DNA from: Nematostella vectensis
Lineage: Eukaryota; Cnidaria; Anthozoa; Actiniaria; Edwardsiidae
Assembly: GCF_932526225.1 (NCBI RefSeq)
Contig: NC_064038.1
Coordinates: 4,218,001-4,278,000, forward strand
DNA: 60,000 nucleotides
Direction: 5' to 3'
In this document: positions 44,587 through 56,469 of the stretch, one piece after another
How the letters are laid out: each line of letters begins with the position of its first letter
Numbering within the stretch: the first letter of the stretch is position 1
Program-made: the position numbers and the translations under genes
The notes under the pieces: generated by a model
Database searches by the model: none
Told to the model about the DNA's origin: nothing
The model's input: the letters and a program-made list of their open reading frames with translations, nothing else

Positions 44587-47500
44587 ATGCCAAAGAAAAG
44601 TTACACAAAGATTAACAAAAGATCTAGTGATGTGGTGGAGAAGCAAGCCATGGATAGTCCTGTAAAACACGCTGGTTCTCCAAGCAATGGAGAAGCTTTT
44701 GAATTCCCTTTAACCAAAAAACGAAAGTGTAGCAATGATCAAGAAGAAGGGGGAAAGAGTACCCAAATGGTATCGCTAGAATCAGTGGCTGGTAATGAGA
44801 TGACAGAGTCACCTGAAAGTAATAAAAAACAGTCTGGTCGTAAGAAGCATAAAAAGCCTGAGCGTAAGGGATCGCAAAGGAAACTTGGTTTTCAATCTGA
44901 CCTTTGTAAAAAGGAAGGTGTCACTCGTGGTAGTGCTGGGCAAAGCACTTGCGAATATAGTGACGTGAGAGTGTTACCCAAACAAGATGACGCAAGAGAT
45001 ATACCCGAACAGGCTGATAGGAGAAAGTTAACTCAGACTGTTATTACCCATGCCAAAGATCAAAAGGGTCAAAATCAGGGATCAAAATCAAGTGCAATCA
45101 GTAACAAAAAATCTAAGCAACAAAAAGTGACACAGGACGGAGAATCTCACAGAAAAAACCTTGACTCTTGTGTTGTTGTAGTTAGATTCAATGAAGATAA
45201 AAACATTGCTGCTGGTTCAAAGCCCATAGATCAAGCTAAGCCATGTGAGACAGGATCTTGTAAGAGTGAGGAGAGTTCAGATGATGATCTCATGGAAGGA
45301 CCTCTCTCAAGCCCAAGTAAAGTGAGCCTTGAGCTGAATGATGTGGTGTGGGCGAAGCTTGGCAGAGAACCCTTCTGGCCAGCGCAGGTAGAGTACTGTA
45401 AGATGTTTGCTGTACGCCATACGCAGATCCAGGGATGTGCCAAGGGTACAGTTACTTATTCTCAGAATTTTGCCAAAAAATACAGTATTAGGAAATCCAC
45501 AAAAAAGTTTCTTGGAATCCTTGCTTCTGCCCTTGCTTTTTGAATTTCTGGGTTCACCTTCGACACATAAATCTAGGGAGGGGTCCCAGCGTGCATGTTC
45601 CTTTTCCGAAGGATTATAATTAGTAAATACATGCCAAGTACATACTAAATTTCAAACAGTGCAACTAAAATCTTGAAACTAGTCATACACGTGCTTTGTA
45701 AAAATGGCAAACTTTGAGCCCTGCCTCTAAATTGAGTCCTTTATTTTTATAGATCAAGCGTGTTCAAGGGAAGAAAAGTAACTGCAAAAGATATGTGAAG
45801 TTTATTGGTTATTCTTCTCAGACTTAGTAAGTGTTGATGACAGCAATTGGTGAAAATGTTGTACACATATACTGTATATTATTTACATTTGTTACAGTGT
45901 GTACAGAAAACATTGAAAAATGCAAGAATATATCCCTTTTTATCCTGATAGTTAAATGCTAAATATTCCATCCAAGTTACAGTATATTGATTTACTATTG
46001 TTTTTATTTATGGAGATTTTACTCAGTTTTCACATAAAATAGAATATATGGTGATTTTCCTTGATTTCTTGCAGTATTGCTGTAAGACAGCTAGAACCAT
46101 TCAGTACAGACAAGAGAGAACAGTTTATAGTAAGCCGATATTTTTGTGTGTTTGTAATGTGAACAATTTTTTTTTACACTTTTTCAGTAAGAGTTCTAAA
46201 ATGTTATATTTATATTGACATAGGAAGAAGGGGAGAAATTTTGCAGAGAAAAGTTTAAAAAGGCCCTCATAGATGCAGAGGATATTGTCAGAAAAAAGGG
46301 TAAGGAAAAAGATGATTTTTTGTGTCTTTGTATTTGATATTGGCATGTTGGATTTTATTGCTAGTAGTGTTAAAACTTACAGTATTTTTTTCAGAATTAT
46401 ACTCTAGGTTACATACTGTAAGCATCCTGCAATGTACTTGATACAGTACATTCTTTTTTATATAATCAATGTACAGTACTTGCATGCAGAAAAGATTTTG
46501 TTTCACTTTATAACCAAACCTTGTTATGGGAGTCACTAAAGTGTTACTCAGTTTATGATTAATTGTTAACTGTTTTTTTTTTCAGCGCTTGGTATTAGTG
46601 TTGAATCTGAAGAGGAAGGTATTTTAGAGTTCTGACAAGAATTTATACATGAACCACCTTTGAAACATAATTCTGAAATATTTTATGTCTTATAATTATG
46701 CTGTACATGCTAGCTCTAATACATGTTATGTATTATACATGTTATATGTTCCTACTCTATGGGTTTCCCTACTGTTGTACTGAGTGTGGGTGTATCTCAT
46801 TTTATTTTGTAGATTATCAGCTTGTTGACTTCCAGGATGTTTCAAATACACTTATTCCTGACATGTCACACTTTAGCGCAGAAACGATGAAAAATGATGA
46901 AGAAGGCGATACTACCCCCAGAAAATCGTCAAGGCAGCGCAAGTAGGAAATATTTCGCTAAGTCCTTTGTAAAGAAGCACATAAAATCTGGTTTCTACAG
47001 TAATTCCAGCTTAAAAGTTTTTTAAGCTGTTGAACAAAAAGGTTTAGAAGTTTTCAGGACTATGATTATTGCGTGTGGTTAATGGGAAGCAGAAACTCAT
47101 AGACCATAAGAAAAAATGCTCATTATTTCTCTGTACTACCTGGTTTTACTGGACATGGTGTGAGAACCATCAAAGCAATACATAGAATTTTAACATGTTA
47201 TCAGTTTATTTTAAGAAGCCATGTTTGTTGTGTTTTTTTTCTAGGCAGGTATGCCAGTACTCGCTGGACATTCTGCCATACATTCGTCAATCCAAGGTAC
47301 ATCAATAATGTATTTAATTTACATAAAATATTAGATTAATTAAAACAAAATTTACCGCATTTCCAGCCAATTTTAAGACAGATATTTGAAGGAAAGAAAT
47401 ACAGTGAGCGTCATGACATATTCCGAAATGGGAGCCAAAAACAGCGGGACAAGCTAAAAAGGCGGTCTGGATTTGGCCCTGTCACAGATGACGATGTGGT

Positions 47501-48222
47501 AAGAATGGCATGAGCAGTAGCTGTGTGAAAACGGTGTGTATCTTTGTTTTCCTTTAAATGTATGCAACTTCTAAGTTCTTATATACTTCGGAACTTCGGC
47601 TTTCCATCTGCACATGGCTAAGCTTCTGAGTTGATTCTGGGTTTACTTTTTGATATATTTTTTTAGCAACATGACATCATGGAAATGCTGAGAGAGTTTA
47701 ACCAGGAGCTTGATGATAATCGCTTTGCTGAGTTGATTCTGACAACTCACTGTTGTTTTCTCAGTTGACTTTTTGACACTATTTTTTTAGCAACATGACA
47801 TCATGGAAATGCTGAGAGAGTTTTACCAGGAGCTTGATGATAACCGCTTTGCTGAGACCTCTTATGTATCTGATGTAATGCTTCCCGAGGTAACTTTAAA
47901 GATGTGTGGATGAATGAGTGAGTGCTGTGAGCCAGTTAAAGCCTCGGTAAACAATGCTTTATATAGGTTAACAGTTTGTCACAGTTTTTTACAACAGCGA
48001 AAAATTACCATAAGCACAACACTGCACTTTAATATTACAATAAGCACAACACTTATTCATCTTCCTTTTTTGTTACCTATCTTGGATTGCACACAGTTGT
48101 AAACAAGACCTGTTCTTTTTAAATGAAATGTTATTTTTTATCCCCAGGCAATGATTGCTGCCATTCACTTTCGTGATGGTTTGTCACTGATGAGGGCAGA
48201 AGAAATGTATATGAGTTTGTAG
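44587..48222 (+). CDS. PWWP3A: PWWP domain protein, PWWP3A/MUM1-like, 10 coding exons (508 aa)
   Basis: Predicted nuclear chromatin protein. Coding exons: 44587-45387, 45753-45826, 46075-46129, 46224-46299, 46586-46618, 46813-46942, 47245-47296, 47367-47498, 47791-47889 and 48148-48222. They total 1527 nt, exactly 509 codons. Residues 1-240 are polar and lysine-rich with nuclear-localisation-like stretches (TKKRKCSND, GRKKHKKPERKGSQRK). The PWWP domain follows (LELNDVVWAKLGREPFWPAQ at about 248-267, then RYVKFIGYSSQTYIAVRQLE PF). The C-terminal half holds a helical domain ending DVMLPEAMIAAIHFRDGLSL MRAEEMYM, which matches the C-terminal 'LPEA...GLS...AEE.Y' element of MUM1/EXPAND1 proteins. 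In vertebrates MUM1 binds chromatin and 53BP1 during DNA repair; whether that applies here is inference. The exon 6 donor is weak (AA|GTAGGA). A partial duplicate of exon 9 lies upstream. Confidence 0.82.
47667..47790 (+). pseudogene. Partial tandem duplicate of PWWP-gene exon 9
   Basis: The stretch from 47667 (after TTTTTTAG) repeats the first 66 bases of exon 9 with few differences (AACCAG for TACCAG, GATAAT for GATAAC), then diverges at TTGATTCTGACAACT. The spacing to the real exon is 124 bases. It has an acceptor, but I see no good GT donor, so it is probably skipped or intronic. If the acceptor is used the frame stays open until about 47755. Confidence 0.75.
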
Positions 48223-48264
48223 ATAAGCACAAGATAGATAAGGGGGTCCCCCTGAGTTAAGCCC

Positions 48265-48560
48265 CCATCATGCATTGCCCTAGATCTTCTTCCCATCAGG
48301 CCTTGCCTTACCTCCCCTACCCATCATGCATTGCCTTACCCCCCTAACCACCATGCATTGCCTTGCCTCCCATAACCCATCATGCACTGCCTTGCCTCCT
48401 ATAACCCACCATGCATTGCCTTGCCCCCCATAACCATCATGCATTGTCTCACCTCCCCTAACCATCTTGCATTGCCTTGCCTCCAATACCCGTCATGCAC
48501 TGCTTCACCCACTACCCATCATGCACTGCCTTACCTCACCAAACCCTTTGTACATTTCCT
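48265..48560 (+). repeat. Degenerate minisatellite CATCATGCATTGCCTTGCC
   Basis: About ten copies of a 25-30 base unit (ACCCATCATGCATTGCCTTG followed by CCTCCCATA) starting 40 bases after the PWWP-gene stop. They are probably within its 3' UTR or flank. The repeats vary at many positions. Confidence 0.85.
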
Positions 48561-48659
48561 TATCAAACGGAGATGAGTCACTACTGTAATGACCGTTTAC
48601 TTTGCACTGTTATCAACACTCAATGACTATCATTCATTCTGAACATGAATCAAATAATT

Positions 48660-49400
48660 ATGACACAGGGCTGTAGCAGAGGGTGTTGCACTGGGGGCAT
48701 ATGCCCCCCGCCCTCATTATCATTAAAGATTATAAGGAAATGAACAGAAGGGGCATGGCTGTGCCCCCCAATACTTTTCTGTTTCTGTATTGTTTCCCCC
48801 TCCCCAATCTTACGTGGCCTGTTATGGCGGTGTTACCAAATCCAATAACCTAATCTCATGTTCAGTGAAATTGAGCTTTTCTTTTTCGCGAAAGGACACA
48901 AGGGTAGCGCGCAGGTGACCATTGCACTAGCAATTTTGTCGCGCGACAAAGCTGCGATTTTCAATCGATTTTAACGCAACAAAACAACGCATGTAGGAAG
49001 TCTGCAAATTCACGGTGATTTCACTGCGAAGAGTTATAGATTTATCGCAAATAATTCGGGCATGTTCGAAACATTTATGCAAATCGATGCAATCTTTACA
49101 CAATGCTTTTTGATTTATAAGTAACTCAAATTATCCTTGTTTTCGACAAGGACTGGCATAAAAATCGCGCGCCAAAATTTGCTAGTGTTTAAAGGTCTCG
49201 ATCTCAACGAGCGACAGTTTAGGCAGGATTACATTTTCTCTCTCTCTCACTCTACAACTCCCAATCGCCAATGCAAACGTGATGCAGCATCCACGATTTT
49301 GTGTGGCAGCGATATCGCACCGGTTACGAACATGTTTGAAATCTGTACAAATAAATACAAAAAGCCCAAATAGTCGTGTTCGTAAACCAGAAGAATGAAT
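48660..49400. other. Gene-free stretch with an inverted copy of a dispersed repeat
   Basis: 48670-48830 (GGGGCATATGCCCCCCGCCC and GGGGCATGGCTGTGCCCCCC) is similar to the blocks at 7.6 and 39.9 kb in reverse orientation. The rest is unique AT-rich sequence. No gene recognised. Confidence 0.5.
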
Positions 49401-49404
49401 ACAA

Positions 49405-49526
49405 TACCCCAAAAACTGGAATTCGAATCTGCCATATTTTCGTCTTTAATAAGAATTCTTAGGGCAGACTGAAGAAGTCTTATTAAAGACGAAAATTTGG
49501 TAGAGTCGAATTCAAGTTTTTGGTGT
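49405..49526. mobile_element. Foldback MITE (TIR family CCAAAAACTGGAATTC), 122 bp
   Basis: Left arm CCCCAAAAACTGGAATTCGA through ATTTTCGTCTTTAATAAGA pairs with the right arm TCTTATTAAAGACGAAAATT through GAATTCAAGTTTTTGGTG over more than 50 bases per side. The flanks are TA at both ends (49405-49406, 49525-49526), which would fit a Tc1/mariner origin. Related to 37451-37531. Confidence 0.83.
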
Positions 49527-49856
49527 ATATTATTTTGAAATCTGTACGATATCGCTGATCGCATTGCGAGAAAACTTGCCGCGATAGATGGGACAAAAAA
49601 ATTGCATCAAAGGTCGCAAGTGTAACACGGCCGTTAGGAAGAGTCGGACTCTCATTGAATCTTCAAGGGAATGAAAAAAACCCTTGCGTGTGGCCTTCCT
49701 TTTTTGGTATTGCTGTAATGTTGAGTATGTGACCATAGTTAATGCCTAACAAATCAATAAAAGAGTAATATTAAATGAGTATGAATATTTTGTTTTAAGT
49801 GATCCCGATTTCAAGGCTGAGAAATAATCCTTGATCTCAAAATTAAGTGATTCCAG

Positions 49857-52655
49857 GTGCCCATCACTAGGAGCGTACAACTGTGATATAGGTACTATGA
49901 GTGAGCCCATCACTAGGAGCGTACAACTGTGATATAGGTACTATGAGTGAGCCCATCACTAGGAAAGTACAACTGTGATATAGGTACTATGAGTGAGCAC
50001 ACCACTAGGAGCGTACAACTGTGATACAGGTACTATGAGTGAGCCCATCACTAGGAAAGTACAACTGTGATATAGGTACTATGAGTGAGCACACCACTAG
50101 GAGCGTACAACTGTGATATAGGTACTATGAGTGAGCCCATCACTAGGAAAGTACAACTGTGATATAGGTACTATGAGTGAGCACACCACTAGGAGCGTAC
50201 AACTGTGATATAGGTACTATGAGTGAGCCCATCACTAGGAAAGTACAACTGTGATATAGGTACTATGAGTGAGCACACCACTAGGAGCGTACAACTGTGA
50301 TATAGGTACTATGAGTGAGCACACCACTAAAAGCGCACAACTGTGATACAGGTACTATGAGTGAGCCCATCACTAGGAAAGTACAACTGTGATATAGGTA
50401 CTATGAGTGAGCACACCACTAGGAGCGTACAACTGTGATATAGGTACTATGAGTGAGCCCATCACTAGGAAAGTACAACTGTGATATAGGTACTATGAGT
50501 GAGCACACCACTAGGAGCGTACAACTGTGATATAGGTACTATGAGTGAGCCCATCACTAGGAAAGTACAACTGTGATATAGGTACTATGAGTGAGCACAC
50601 CACTAGGAGCGTACAACTGTGATATAGGTACTATGAGTTAGCTCATCACTAGGAGCATACAACTGTGATACAGGTACTATGAGTGAGCACACCACTAAAA
50701 GCGCACAACTGTGATATAGGTACTATGAGTGAGCCCATCACTAGGAAAGTACAACTGTGATATAGGTACTATGAGTGAGCACACCACTAAAAGCGCACAA
50801 CTGTGATATAGGTACTATGAGTGAGCCCATCACTAGGAAAGTACAACTGTGATATAGGTACTATGAGTGAGCACACCACTAGGAGCGTACAACTGTGATA
50901 TAGGTACTATGAGTTAGCTCATCACTAGGAGCATACAACTGTGATACAGGTACTATGAGTGAGCACACCACTAAAAGTGCACAACTGTGATATAGGTACT
51001 ATGAGTGAGCCCATCACTAGGAAAGTACAACTGTGATATAGGTACTATGAGTGAGCACACCACTAAAAGCGCACAACTGTGATATAGGTACTATGAGTGA
51101 GCCCATCACTAGGAAAGTACAACTGTGATATAGGTACTATGAGTGAGCACACCACTAAAAGCGCACAACTGTGATATAGGTACTATGAGTGAGCCCATCA
51201 CTAGGAAAGTACAACTGTGATATAGGTACTATGAGTGAGCACACCACTAAAAGCGCACAACTGTGATATAGGTACTATGAGTGAGCCCATCACTAGGAAA
51301 GTACAACTGTGATATAGGTACTATGAGTGAGCCCATCACTAGGAAAGTACAACTGTGATATAGGTACTATGAGTGAGCCCATAACTAGGAAAGTACAACT
51401 GTGATATAGGTACTATGAGTGAGCCCATAACTAGGAAAGTACAACTGTGATATAGGTACTATGAGTGAGCACACCACTAAAAGCGCACAACTGTGATATA
51501 GGTACTATGAGTGAGCCCATCACTAGGAAAGTACAACTGTGATATAGGTACTATGAGTGAGCACACCACTAGGAGCGTACAACTGTGATATAGGTACTAT
51601 GAGTTAGCTCATCACTAGGAGCATACAACTGTGATACAGGTACTATGAGTGAGCACACCACTAAAAGCGCACAACTGTGATATAGGTACTATGAGTGAGC
51701 CCATCACTAGGAAAGTACAACTGTGATATAGGTACTATGAGTGAGCACACCACTAAAAGCGCACAACTGTGATATAGGTACTATGAGTGAGCCCATCACT
51801 AGGAAAGTACAACTGTGATATAGGTACTATGAGTGAGCACACCACTAAAAGCGCACAACTGTGATATAGGTACTATGAGTGAGCCCATCACTAGGAAAGT
51901 ACAACTGTGATATAGGTACTATGAGTGAGCACACCACTAAAAGCGCACAACTGTGATATAGGTACTATGAGTGAGCCCATCACTAGGAAAGTACAACTGT
52001 GATATAGGTACTATGAGTGAGCCCATCACTAGGAAAGTACAACTGTGATATAGGTACTATGAGTGAGCCCATAACTAGGAAAGTACAACTGTGATATAGG
52101 TACTATGAGGGAGCCCATCACTAGGAAAGTACAACTGTGATATAGGTACTATGAGGGAGCCCATCACTAGGAGTGTACAACTGTGATATAGGTACTATGA
52201 GTGAGCACACCACTAAAAGCGCACAACTGTGATATAGGTACTTTGAGTGAGCCCATCACTAGGAAAGTACAACTGTGATATAGGTACTATGAGTGAGCCC
52301 ATAACTAGGAAAGTACAACTGTGATATAGGTACTATGAGGGAGCCCATCACTAGGAAAGTACAACTGTGATATAGGTACTATGAGGGAGCCCATCACTAG
52401 GAGTGTACAACTGTGATATAGGTACTATGAGTGAGCACACCACTAAAAGCGCACAACTGTGATATAGGTACTTTGAGTGAGCCCATCACTAGGAAAGTAC
52501 AACTGTGATATAGGTACTATGAGTGAGCCCATAACTAGGAAAGTACAACTGTGATATAGGTACTATGAGGGAGCCCATCACTAGGAAAGTACAACTGTGA
52601 TATAGGTACTATGAGTGAGCCCATCACTAGGAGTGTACAACTGTGCTATAGAACT
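49857..52655 (+). repeat. 46-bp satellite array with higher-order repeat structure
   Basis: About 60 copies of a 46-base unit with core TACAACTGTGATATAGGTAC TATGAGTGAGC. The variable part distinguishes types: CCCATCACTAGGAAAG (A), ACACCACTAGGAGCG (B), ACACCACTAAAAGCGC (C) and rare TTAGCTCATCACTAGGAGCA (D). A and B alternate in the first third, A and C in the middle. The D marker recurs 276 and 690 bases apart (6 and 15 units). A CTTTGAGTGA variant recurs 230 bases apart (5 units). The array ends about 140 bases before the SUB1 start codon. Confidence 0.96.
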
Positions 52656-52796
52656 ATGATTGAGCCCAAAGCCGGGTGTGGCGCTAGTACCAGCACCAAA
52701 TCATGCGCGTTTATATTCAAAGGCCTGGTTACAAGAGCGCTGGAGTTATAGCGAAAGTTGGAGAATACAACAAAGTGCGTCTACTGAATAGAGAAC
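52656..52796 (+). promoter_or_regulatory. Presumed SUB1 promoter / 5' UTR
   Basis: The only unique sequence between the 46-bp array and the SUB1 ATG. It is moderately GC-rich (GCCGGGTGTGGCGCTAGTAC) with no TATA box seen. The real transcription start could also lie in the array. Location is inferred only from the gene model. Confidence 0.4.
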
Positions 52797-55700
52797 ATGT
52801 CGAAACGACCGAAATCTAAAGTATTAGTGGAGAGTAGTGGAAGCGAGGAGGATAGCGGCTCGGAACAGGAAGAAGTCAAGGTGAGAGTTTGCGTTATGTA
52901 CTCAGTAAATGATAGAAATCTCACTCAAAGACTTCGAGGCTCTCTGTTTTCACGTGTGCCGCTAAAACTTTTTTTGCTCTTACCAAGTTTTCGTACAATC
53001 CTTTGCTAACCTAAGTTTAAAAATATATATTTGTGTATTTCTATATAGAGATTATTCGTATTAAAGCTAGTTGTAGCTTTTCTGCCCACATTTGCTCGAA
53101 ATTCAACTGAGACTGACATCGGTCGGGAGGGGAGGGTGCCATTACAAAGGCTACTATAAATGCAGGCCTGTGTCCAGGGAGGGGCGCTAAAGGGGGCACC
53201 TCCCCCCCCCCCACACACACACACACAACGGCCAAAAGTCCACTTTCGCTTCTCAATAGACATGCTATTTGTAGAGACAACTATAAAGCATAAGCTAGAT
53301 TACTCTAATATGTAGCGAAATCCGTTTTGTTTGTTTCACAAAACTCACCCCTACCCTCCCCCCCCCACCCTTGGGGAAATTAGGTCGAATTTTTTTCGGA
53401 TTTCGCACCCCTCAAATAAAAATCCTGCTTACGTGCCTGAAACGTAAGCCATACCTCGCAAAAATCACAGTACTGGTTGTGAAGATTTCATAAAATATAT
53501 TTTTACTTTCTTTCTGGCCATTCTTTTCACTATGTTTATCTCCTTTTTGCCTTGGATCCGCCCATGTTCCTTAACAGTCAAGAAAGCCACTTAAGTTGCT
53601 GCCATTTAAGTTGAGCTGGGATTAACTAATATAGCTTTTTTTTTAAATTTTAGTCAAAAAAGAAGCAAAAAAAGGAAAAACCTGAGGCTTCTTCTTCATC
53701 TGGCACCAAACAAGACGATGGCAGCTATGTCTTTCCTGTGAGTATGGTCTAGGGCTAAGAGTTGTGTTACCAAGAATAGATCTCAATGTAAGTGTCTTCC
53801 TTGATGCAAAGTTGCAAACATTAACACATTGACCCCTAAACCGGCCTGTACCGGCTTTGAGAAGTACCCACAACCCAAAAAATTCAGATATGCATCCAAC
53901 CAAGGTGTTGGCAACTACTCTTAAAGTTCTTAAAACCTTTCAATTATATCAATCTAGCCAAAACAATGCATAGATAAACTTTCAAATTCTGAAAAGGGAA
54001 TTGAATTTGATTGAAAAAAAAAAAAAAACGTTTTGTTGTAGGTTTTAAAAACAGCGCGCGCTTGTGTGAACCTCGCCATTCTTGATTGCAAATGCTTAAT
54101 TTTGCAGATTTGTTTCCTGAAGTTAAATAATCACTTGATTACAAGATTGAGATAAGAGATGATGGTAAAAGTTGTAACCACACAACATTCTTTAGCAATA
54201 ACTAAGAAGACATGAAGGCTGAAACCGGTTTAGCGCGCGCATATGTTTTCTCATGTAATTTGGTTGACATCTCGATCTACGTCACAAATGACTGGACCCA
54301 GGCCTTTTAGTTCACAGCCTTTTTTCGGAAGGTTGACCAAAATACCTCAATATTACATATTTGAGTTATTCGCGCGAACGCATGTTTTATAGGGTCCATA
54401 CGAACCAAATACCATTTGGAAGATGAAAATATAAAGAATTAACAAAGTCTATCAACTCTGAAAGGTTATATGGACTTTAAGCCAAATAATAGCACAGGTT
54501 CTTTGACAAATTTCAAATCGAACAAGGAAAGAAAAGCAGAATCACCCCTCTCAATAAAAGGCTCAAAATACCACACAAGGGAGAGAGATCAGCAAACACA
54601 GCTCAAGACACAAGTAGATACCTTTATTCTGATACTCCAGGTTCATTTCCATGTCCTCAAAACACAATGTCCACTCCTTGAAAGCTTGTAAAACCACTTA
54701 GATGCCTTTACGGATTGCACAGCATTCTGGGGGATCCAGGGAAAAATTCACTAGGGGAGGGCCAGTCAACACTCCTCTCCCAAAAGTCAGATGGTTTTTT
54801 ATAGGTTTTTTTCTCCCCCCACAAACAAATCAATTCCAGGTCATACGAATAGCAGTGTAAACAATTTTGGAATCAATTTGGTTTTAGAAAAGACAGCATT
54901 TAGGAGAGCTGTGGTGATTCATTAGAAAATTATTTTCTCATCCAGGCAAAGCCAAACAAGAAAAAATCATCATGAATCCACCTTTGCTTGCAAATATCCA
55001 TTGGCAAAGCACTCATTTATACCCCAATAGACTTCATGATGTCCTGAGACACTCTCCTAATATGCTCATAGCTGTATTTTTGATGAAAAATACAAGCAAC
55101 CATCAACTTGTGCTCGCTTAAGCACAACAACAAGGGATTAAAAGTGGGGACCGCAAAGCACTGTTGGAAAGCTTGGATACCGCTTACTAGGTGCAGCTGT
55201 GTTTGACTTTGACGGGCTGTATAAAACTCAGAATAGGGGGGAGGTATCTGTTTTCAGTCTGTTTTTTGTAAATTCAGCTCAAAAATAGCCAGGAGTCAAT
55301 GGGTTAATATTTTTTCCACAAGTGCTATACCTTAGGGTTGACCAAATCATAAAAAAGTATTAGGCACAATACCTTCAATAACTTATTTATTTTTATTGAG
55401 AACTTGACTCCATGGATAGTCAAACTAACAAGCAGACTTTGAGAATGAATGACAGCACCCTTAAAACTAATTACAACAAAGGCATGCTTGGTACAGTAGA
55501 TGTCTTAAAGGGATAATTTGTCTGTTTTAACTGCCATCGCTTAGGGTCTAAATACAATCCCTAAGGGTCCAAAATATAAGTTTGCCATACATAGTTTGCT
55601 ATCCCTATGCTTCTTGACAAGCATATGTGATGTTTTTATTGAGAGCTTTTGTTTTCTTGTACTCAATAATTTTTCTCAAGGTTCTTGACAATTGTTTTCT

Positions 55701-56275
55701 TTCTTGTTTAGCTGGCTAACAAAAGGCAAGTTACAGTACGGGACTTCAGGGGTAAAGTGTATGTCGACATCAGAGAGTTTTACGAAGACAAAAATAGCGG
55801 GGATATGAAGCCCGGAAAAAAAGGTAAGTTTATTGTGGATACCGTCTTGTGTAGTATGCTTCCTTGGACATGTTTGGCTTGTGAAACCCTCCCATTTCAT
55901 TATCTGTGTCCTTTTTTCACTTTTGAGCTTTTTTTTACTCCTGTCTCTTTTCTTATGCTTTCCTTTTTTCTCTTTTCGCATTATATTTTTTTTCTGCGAG
56001 AAAGTAAATTAACCAAACATGCACTTTTTGCTTGCTCCCCAACATCCCTGATCTCCACACCCTTGCTATTGAATCAACACCCCCCCCCCCCCCCCCCCAC
56101 ACACACACACTCTTCAACCCATTCATCCTTCCTCTCTTTTCTTGTACCCCTATAAAAAACTGTGCCCTCACTGATGCATAGCAATGGTTTCTTAGGTATT
56201 TCTCTTCCTGTGGACCAATGGGGTAAGCTGAAGGAGCTGATAGACGACATTGATGAAGCTGTCAGTGCAATGTGA
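52797..56275 (+). CDS. SUB1: Transcriptional coactivator p15/PC4 (SUB1), 4 coding exons (119 aa)
   Basis: Nuclear single-stranded-DNA-binding coactivator of RNA polymerase II transcription. Coding exons 52797-52880, 53654-53737, 55712-55823 and 56196-56275 join to 360 nt, exactly 120 codons. The N-terminal 60 residues are the regulatory region: a Ser/Glu-rich acidic stretch (ESSGSEEDSGSEQEE, possible casein-kinase sites) followed by a lysine-rich segment (SKKKQKKEKPE). The C-terminal PC4 domain is clear: RQVTVRDFRGKVYVDIREFY, DMKPGKKGISLPVDQWGKLK and ELIDDIDEAV. It forms the beta-sheet and helix used for ssDNA binding and dimerisation in the family. Human SUB1 has 127 residues. Intron 2 holds a TTAA-flanked piggyBac-like element and intron 1 a MITE. 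A poly(A) signal is at 56409-56414. Confidence 0.96.
53158..53445. mobile_element. MITE-like repeat with inverted ends, copy 2 (SUB1 intron 1)
   Basis: Starts CAGGCCTGTGTCCAGGGAGG and ends CTGCTTACGTGCCTGA, a diverged version of the ends at 30391-30742. It shares the interior AACGGCCRAAAGTCYACTTT CG and TATAAAGCATAA. Same orientation. Non-coding; contains a C10 run and a short (CA)n. Confidence 0.7.
53821..55307. mobile_element. Non-autonomous piggyBac-like element in SUB1 intron 2
   Basis: TTAA at 53821-53824 is followed by CACATTGACCCCTAAACC. At the other end AGGAGTCAATGGG is followed by TTAA at 55304-55307. Read inward, both ends are TTAA-C(A/C)CATTGAC(C/T)CC, and TTAA target duplication is diagnostic of piggyBac. 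The 1.48-kb interior has only short frames and no DDD transposase that I recognise. The inverted repeat is short and imperfect. Confidence 0.6.
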
Positions 56276-56408
56276 CTAAGGAAAATGATATTTTGGATAT
56301 CAATGGCAGAGCTGATGCCAAATGTTTTATTTTGACATTGGCTCTACTTTTGTTTGTTAGTATGTTTACTTTTGTGTGAGAGATGTACTAGATTGCATCA
56401 GTCAGTTT

Positions 56409-56414
56409 AATAAA
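56409..56414 (+). terminator. Poly(A) signal of SUB1
   Basis: AATAAA 134 bases after the stop codon, followed by a GT-rich stretch (GTGAGCATTTTATTGTC). Confidence 0.75.
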
Positions 56415-56469
56415 GTGAGCATTTTATTGTCTACTGTATATCTGCAGCCTGAATTTAATTAAGAACATT

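Noticed and set aside
49857-52655. Regular 46-bp array considered as a CRISPR-like repeat-spacer array
   Set aside because: The whole unit is repeated, with no unique spacers, and the genome is eukaryotic.
55676-56171. Frames around SUB1 exon 3 and the following C-run
   Set aside because: Intron read-through of exon 3 and antisense of pyrimidine runs; the spliced SUB1 model explains the coding signal.
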